A stretch of 64,000 nucleotides of DNA from Arctopsyche grandis (lineage: Eukaryota; Arthropoda; Insecta; Trichoptera; Hydropsychidae). The stretch spans positions 19,554,501 through 19,618,500 of the forward strand of contig NC_135362.1 in the NCBI RefSeq assembly GCF_051622035.1, given 5' to 3'. The notes beneath the pieces are model-generated. The model saw nothing but the letters and a program-made list of their open reading frames with translations, searched no databases and was not told where the DNA came from. Shown here in pieces: positions 59,830 through 64,000 of the stretch (position 1 is the stretch's first letter; every line of letters starts with the position of its first letter). Made by a program: the position numbers and the translations under genes.

Positions 59830-60780
59830 AAGTTGTACTTCTGGTTTTTCGGATTTTGTTTTAATTTTTTTTATTATTTAAATTCAATATCAGTATTATA
59901 TGTACACATAAAATATCAAGAAAATAAAAATAATTAGAAAGGTCAAAAATACAACTTCCGGTTCACGAATTCTGACCAACACCTAATCAGCTCAAGTTAG
60001 TACATAAAGAATAAAAATATAAATTTTTAGCTTGATACGTTCAGGGGTGTGGACAGAATAGTGGCCACAACATTTTTGATCTTTCTAAGAGGAAAAAATC
60101 CCACTTCCGGTTTATTCAAATTGGTGATTTTTTTAATTTTCATCACATTGATACAAGAATTATACTTGAATTTTTTCGTAAAGAGCACAAATGTTTAAGG
60201 GGTCGAAAAAAATAGTGGAAGAAAAATCGAACAAGAGTAAACTGCCACTTCCAGTTGACGGATACTTACCAAATTTTATATATAACTTGGTATTAAGTTT
60301 AAACTTGTAGATATGAAATTTCAGTTCATATAAATCAAAAGGTTTCTGAGAAAAACATAAAAAAAACCTTGATTCTCTAGAGTAAAAGTACTACTTCCGG
60401 TTCAGATAAAAATATTTAAAATGTTAAGGTATAAAAGTTATAATTTCTATTACATGTAAAAAAATTCAGTTCGATTCAGTTGGCCGTTTGGGAGATAATT
60501 GAATTCAAAAATTAAAAAAAGAGGACACCTATGTACATATAAGGGGAGGTACCATTTCAGGTCAACTTAAAAATTTGAAAAAAATTTACGTCGTATCGAT
60601 AAGAATTTCAGTAACCGATACTAAGTTTCAGTTCGATAGGACTAACGGTGTTCAAAAAATCCCCAAAAGATACGGACACACATTTTTTCTAGATCATGAA
60701 AACGTGGTCAGTGATCGATTTCGATTTCGAAGTGACAGTTCGAATCAGTCAAAATCTCGAGTTCGAATTTTTGCATGATC
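59830..60780 (+). repeat. Degenerate repeats of about 145 bp with an ACTTCCGGTT core
   Basis: Core versions occur near 59837 (ACTTCTGGTT), 59954 (ACTTCCGGTT), 60103 (ACTTCCGGTT), 60246 (ACTTCCAGTT), 60394 (ACTTCCGGTT) and 60552 (CATTTCAGGT), at intervals of about 116-160 bp. Between cores, diverged forms of AAATTTCAGTTC, ATTGATACAAGAATTATA and ATAGTGG recur. The array ends with GAAAACGTGGTCAGTGATCG and GAATCAGTCAAAATCTCGAG. No coding sequence. Confidence 0.7.
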
Positions 60781-60784
60781 ACAA

Positions 60785-63125
60785 AACTTCATCTATTGTT
60801 ACCACTTACATAGATAAAGTAAAAACTGCACTGGTACGGTAACATGGTTACGAATGCTGGACTCGCAACGTGAATAACGGAAAAGCGCAAACAGTGGCGG
60901 CGCGTAATTTATTTACATTGTTTTTGAAATTGGGGATTTGGTTTAAATTTCATTAGGGGAATTATGCCGGATTGTTGAAATAAGCATTTTTCCACTGTCG
61001 CATCCAACGAAATTCCGCTGCAAAAACGCATTGGACGAACGCCGCTTGCATAAATGCACAGAATTATATGTATTTTTGTTTTTTCAGCTCGCTCTGTTAG
61101 CGAGTGGTTGCTCGAAACTGCAATCGTACTTCAAAACATGCTTTGAATGCATTAAAACTGCTCAAACTATTATCGAACCCATGATTTTTTTAAATGAATT
61201 GCATCTGTTAACGATCCCAGTTCAGGTAGCTCCTATTGGATTACAAGATTTCATTGTATGTGCACATATTACACGTTTCAAGAGCAATCCGAACTACATA
61301 AATCCGAACTACGTAAAATATCACATTTCATCAAACAGACATCGCATTGAATGCTGACATTCTCAAAAATTGACTTATATAAGAAATAAGTTTTTGAAGT
61401 TTTTAATTAAAAAAGTAAAAAGGTAATACGCTCCGAATGAAACTTTTCACTTAAGAAAACTGTTCAATATCAACACTGACACCCCACTATTACTCACAAT
61501 CAGTCACATTGAAAAATAAATTACATTAATCCAGATTGAAATTGCTTGAATTTTGCGTAAAATTATTATTGAAATACGGCTGCAAATTGATTTACATAAG
61601 TTATTCAGTATTCAGTATTTGAGAGCTTTGGTTTTAAAAACATATACATATTATTAGAGAAGTAATGGTTAGATATACTTAAACAATTATTTATTCACAT
61701 ATCACACTTGAACACCGCTGATTTAAAAACCGAATATATCCGAGTCGATGTGTGACTCGCATGTAATATTTCCCAGATCAAACACTCGCATTTTTAGGGA
61801 TTGCAAGGGGGAGGCAGGCAAGGTGGGCGGCAGGGGCGTCGATGTAATTAGAGAGGGCGGCGATTATTGCGTACCTGCGGGCCCACCATTATACGCCCGA
61901 CCGCCCTTCGTATTACCTAGGGGTTGGGGGTGGGCGTTTGCACGTGCGCCTTTCGTTCGCTTCATCATAGCGACGTGAAGTCGAATAAACGATTAAAAAT
62001 TAAAGATTTTTTATACTAAAAAGGGCGTTCGCGTAATGGGGAGTGAAGAGAGCGAGGGGCGGGGGTACGAAAAACTTCGCACGCGAAATTGCCAGAGCGA
62101 GCTCGCTCCGCTGATAACTTTGTCGTAAAACAGTTCGTATACAACGGGCGTCGTAATAAACCCGATGAAAACTCATATCTGAAGCGCGGGTTTTCAGCGA
62201 AATTTAATATATGGCAGCCGGGGGGAGACAGGTAAGGCTACGCAATATACCCCGTCGTGACACCTGCCCGAGGGCACGTGTGGTTTCGCTCTCTATGGGG
62301 GCTCGCTGTGGAGTGCAGTTTTCCTTTTGAGATGTGTGTGCATTTTGCACTATGCACGTGTATGTATGTACATACATACATGTGCATTGGCGGTTAAGGC
62401 TCACTGGACGTTGATGAATATGTGAGCAATTAATTATATTGACGGTTTTTCGCCAAATCCCGCTTTCAAAGGCTTCAAAGGGTCGACACGTTTCTACGAA
62501 ATTTCAGAAGTACTTTTCGGAAGAATTTTCATTAATATATCTAATATGCATATTTAGAATATTCGCATCAAAGGATATTTGATTTTAAAGACAAAATGTG
62601 AATATTTCATTAGCATTGGCAATTTTTCCTTTTTCTAACATGCTTTAATTCATTTTGGTTCTGAACAACATTCATTTAGCTAACTCCATAAATTTTCCTT
62701 ACTTCGTCTACTCATCTCTTATGGAGTCTTTTTTCATCCTTATATATAATATGTACATATGTACTTTTGGGCTCTATTCCTACACTTATTTTCTTCAAAT
62801 TTCGTTCCTTTTTTTTTTATCCATATCTATTGTTCATTGCCATTTTAACATCTCATGTGAGTTTTATACAAATATATAAATTTATAATCATTTATTTATA
62901 TTCTTATTCTTCAACCCTAATACAAGTTTTAATTTAATTCTAATAATAAATGAAAAGGTTTCACAATTTAAATTATAATTTTATCTATGTACATACATAT
63001 TTACATATAAAAAATACGTTTATCCTACAGTATTTATTAATATTATAAATTTAAAATTTAAGATTATAAATTTAAAATTTAAGATTATAATTTTAAAATT
63101 TAAGATTATAAATTTAAAATCATAT
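60785..63125. other. Gene-free region with one GC-rich island
   Basis: An island at about 61740-62320 (GGGGGAGGCAGGCAAGG; GGGGTTGGGGGTGGGCG) is the most GC-rich stretch of the right half. The rest is AT-rich with TACATACATACATG near 62370 and 62990. Four AAATTTAAAATTTAAGATTA units are at about 63050-63115. No gene was recognised. Confidence 0.4.
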
Positions 63126-63129
63126 TCAA

Positions 63130-63370
63130 ATAATGGTGACAAATAGTAGGATGGTTCTGATAATTTGATGAGGAACCATTTCAACAATTAAATCAGATAA
63201 ATTGGCAAACTGATAGGAAACGATTAACTTGGAGTCACAAATATTCAAGTCTGACCACCAGCACTACAGAAATTCTCCGAATGAATTTTCTTCAATCGAG
63301 GTCATCCCAGAGCTTCAACCTGGGAACCTCTCAGTGGTAAGCATTAGCGCAACCACCGAGCTATATTGTT
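63130..63370 (-). mobile_element. tRNA-headed SINE
   Basis: On the minus strand: TAGCTCGGTGGTTGCGCTAA (A-box region), GGTTCCCAGGTTGAAGC (degraded B box), CTGGTGGTCAGACTTGAATA, TTTGCCAATTTATCTGATTT and AAATGGTTCCTCATC, in the family order. Confidence 0.7.
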
Positions 63371-63374
63371 GGCT

Positions 63375-64000
63375 TAACTTAGACAATAAAGTCTACTGAG
63401 TGGATGATTTCATTACGACTTCATTTCAACGGCGGACAAATTGCCTAATAGCTTATATAAACTTAATTTTATTAAACATATATTAATTTAGAAAATAGTA
63501 AATTTTTGGAATATCAAGCAAGCGGCAATTGACGGGGTGATTTACTTGTTGATAGTTTATAAGAAAGGCGTTCGGAGCGTCCATGTTTGCAGTATGGGGT
63601 AGCATGACGAGGCTCGATTATCCGGGTCGGGTCCGTATGTTACGTCCCGATCCCGGTCTCTATTTGTGGAGAGAGAGGGAGAGTGGGAAGCAAGCAGAAA
63701 GGGCGACGCGACGGCAATCAAAATGGGACGTGCCCGTATTAACGGTTTATGCAAATGAATTAGTTAAATTTTCATTACGATCCTTGATGACCCGAGTTAG
63801 ACGCCCGCAGGGGCAACGACGTCGTCTGTCGGCCCGTTGCGATGTAAACCACATTGCATGTGAGTCGATCAATTCCATCTAAAAACGGGCCAAGAGCTCC
63901 ACTGAACCTAAATGTGATGGTTTTTTAATTTAAGGAACTAAAAAATAGTGAACATATCTTAGGAATTCTCGCGGAAATGAATATACGAGAGTTGCTGTTT
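63375..64000. other. Right edge, balanced island, no gene
   Basis: About 63540-63890 is non-repetitive and GC-balanced. A 99-residue frame (63583-63882) has no family match and no supporting splice structure. Confidence 0.4.

Overview
The window is nuclear DNA of an insect. It is AT-rich, has short phase-varying GT..AG introns, and carries many short DNA transposons, SINE and LINE fragments, LTR elements and TACATATGTA-type microsatellites. Six conserved single-copy eukaryotic genes are recognisable. The order of insect cannot be fixed from the sequence alone. No tRNA, rRNA, CRISPR array or prokaryotic feature was seen.

Gene-bearing part (about 1.8-26 kb). A 10-exon leukotriene A4 hydrolase/aminopeptidase gene (+, 1885-4877) converges on mitochondrial ribosomal protein L13 (-, 4977-7218, with a 24-nt first coding exon). 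L13 is head-to-head with the peroxisomal membrane protein PEX11 (+, 7682-8580), which in turn converges on a single-exon, GC-rich proteasome beta-6/PSMB1 gene (-, 9229-9927). Spenito/RBM15 (+, 14224-16584) is also single-exon and very GC-rich. The nucleoporin Seh1 (+, 24278-25830, 7 exons) is the last recognisable gene. These are unrelated housekeeping functions (peptide/lipid metabolism, mitoribosome, peroxisome division, proteasome, m6A/splicing, nuclear pore and SEACAT), so the layout shows compact eukaryotic packing rather than an operon.

Mobile DNA (whole window). The clearest new-looking system is a family of about 1.08-kb LTR miniatures, all in minus orientation: three complete copies plus one solo LTR. 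Each has 162-bp LTRs, a primer-site-like stretch, a purine tract and a perfect 4-bp target duplication, and none has gag or pol. There are also several non-autonomous DNA elements with readable target duplications: hAT-like (8 bp), piggyBac-like (TTAA), a GGTTCGGTG-ended family with 9-bp duplications, a pair of 150-bp MITEs flanked by ATT, and a 394-bp fold-back element. tRNA-headed SINEs and LINE tails complete the set.

Right half (about 31-64 kb). No convincing exon was found over more than 30 kb. It is AT-rich sequence with TACATATGTA microsatellites and SINEs, interrupted by islands of a few hundred bases of GC-balanced, non-repetitive sequence. These may be regulatory DNA in a gene desert or in a large intron of a gene outside the window, but that is inference.

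Gene models were built by reading splice sites and family conservation by eye. Coding exon boundaries are given where the reading frame and GT/AG agree. UTRs and transcription starts are not determined.
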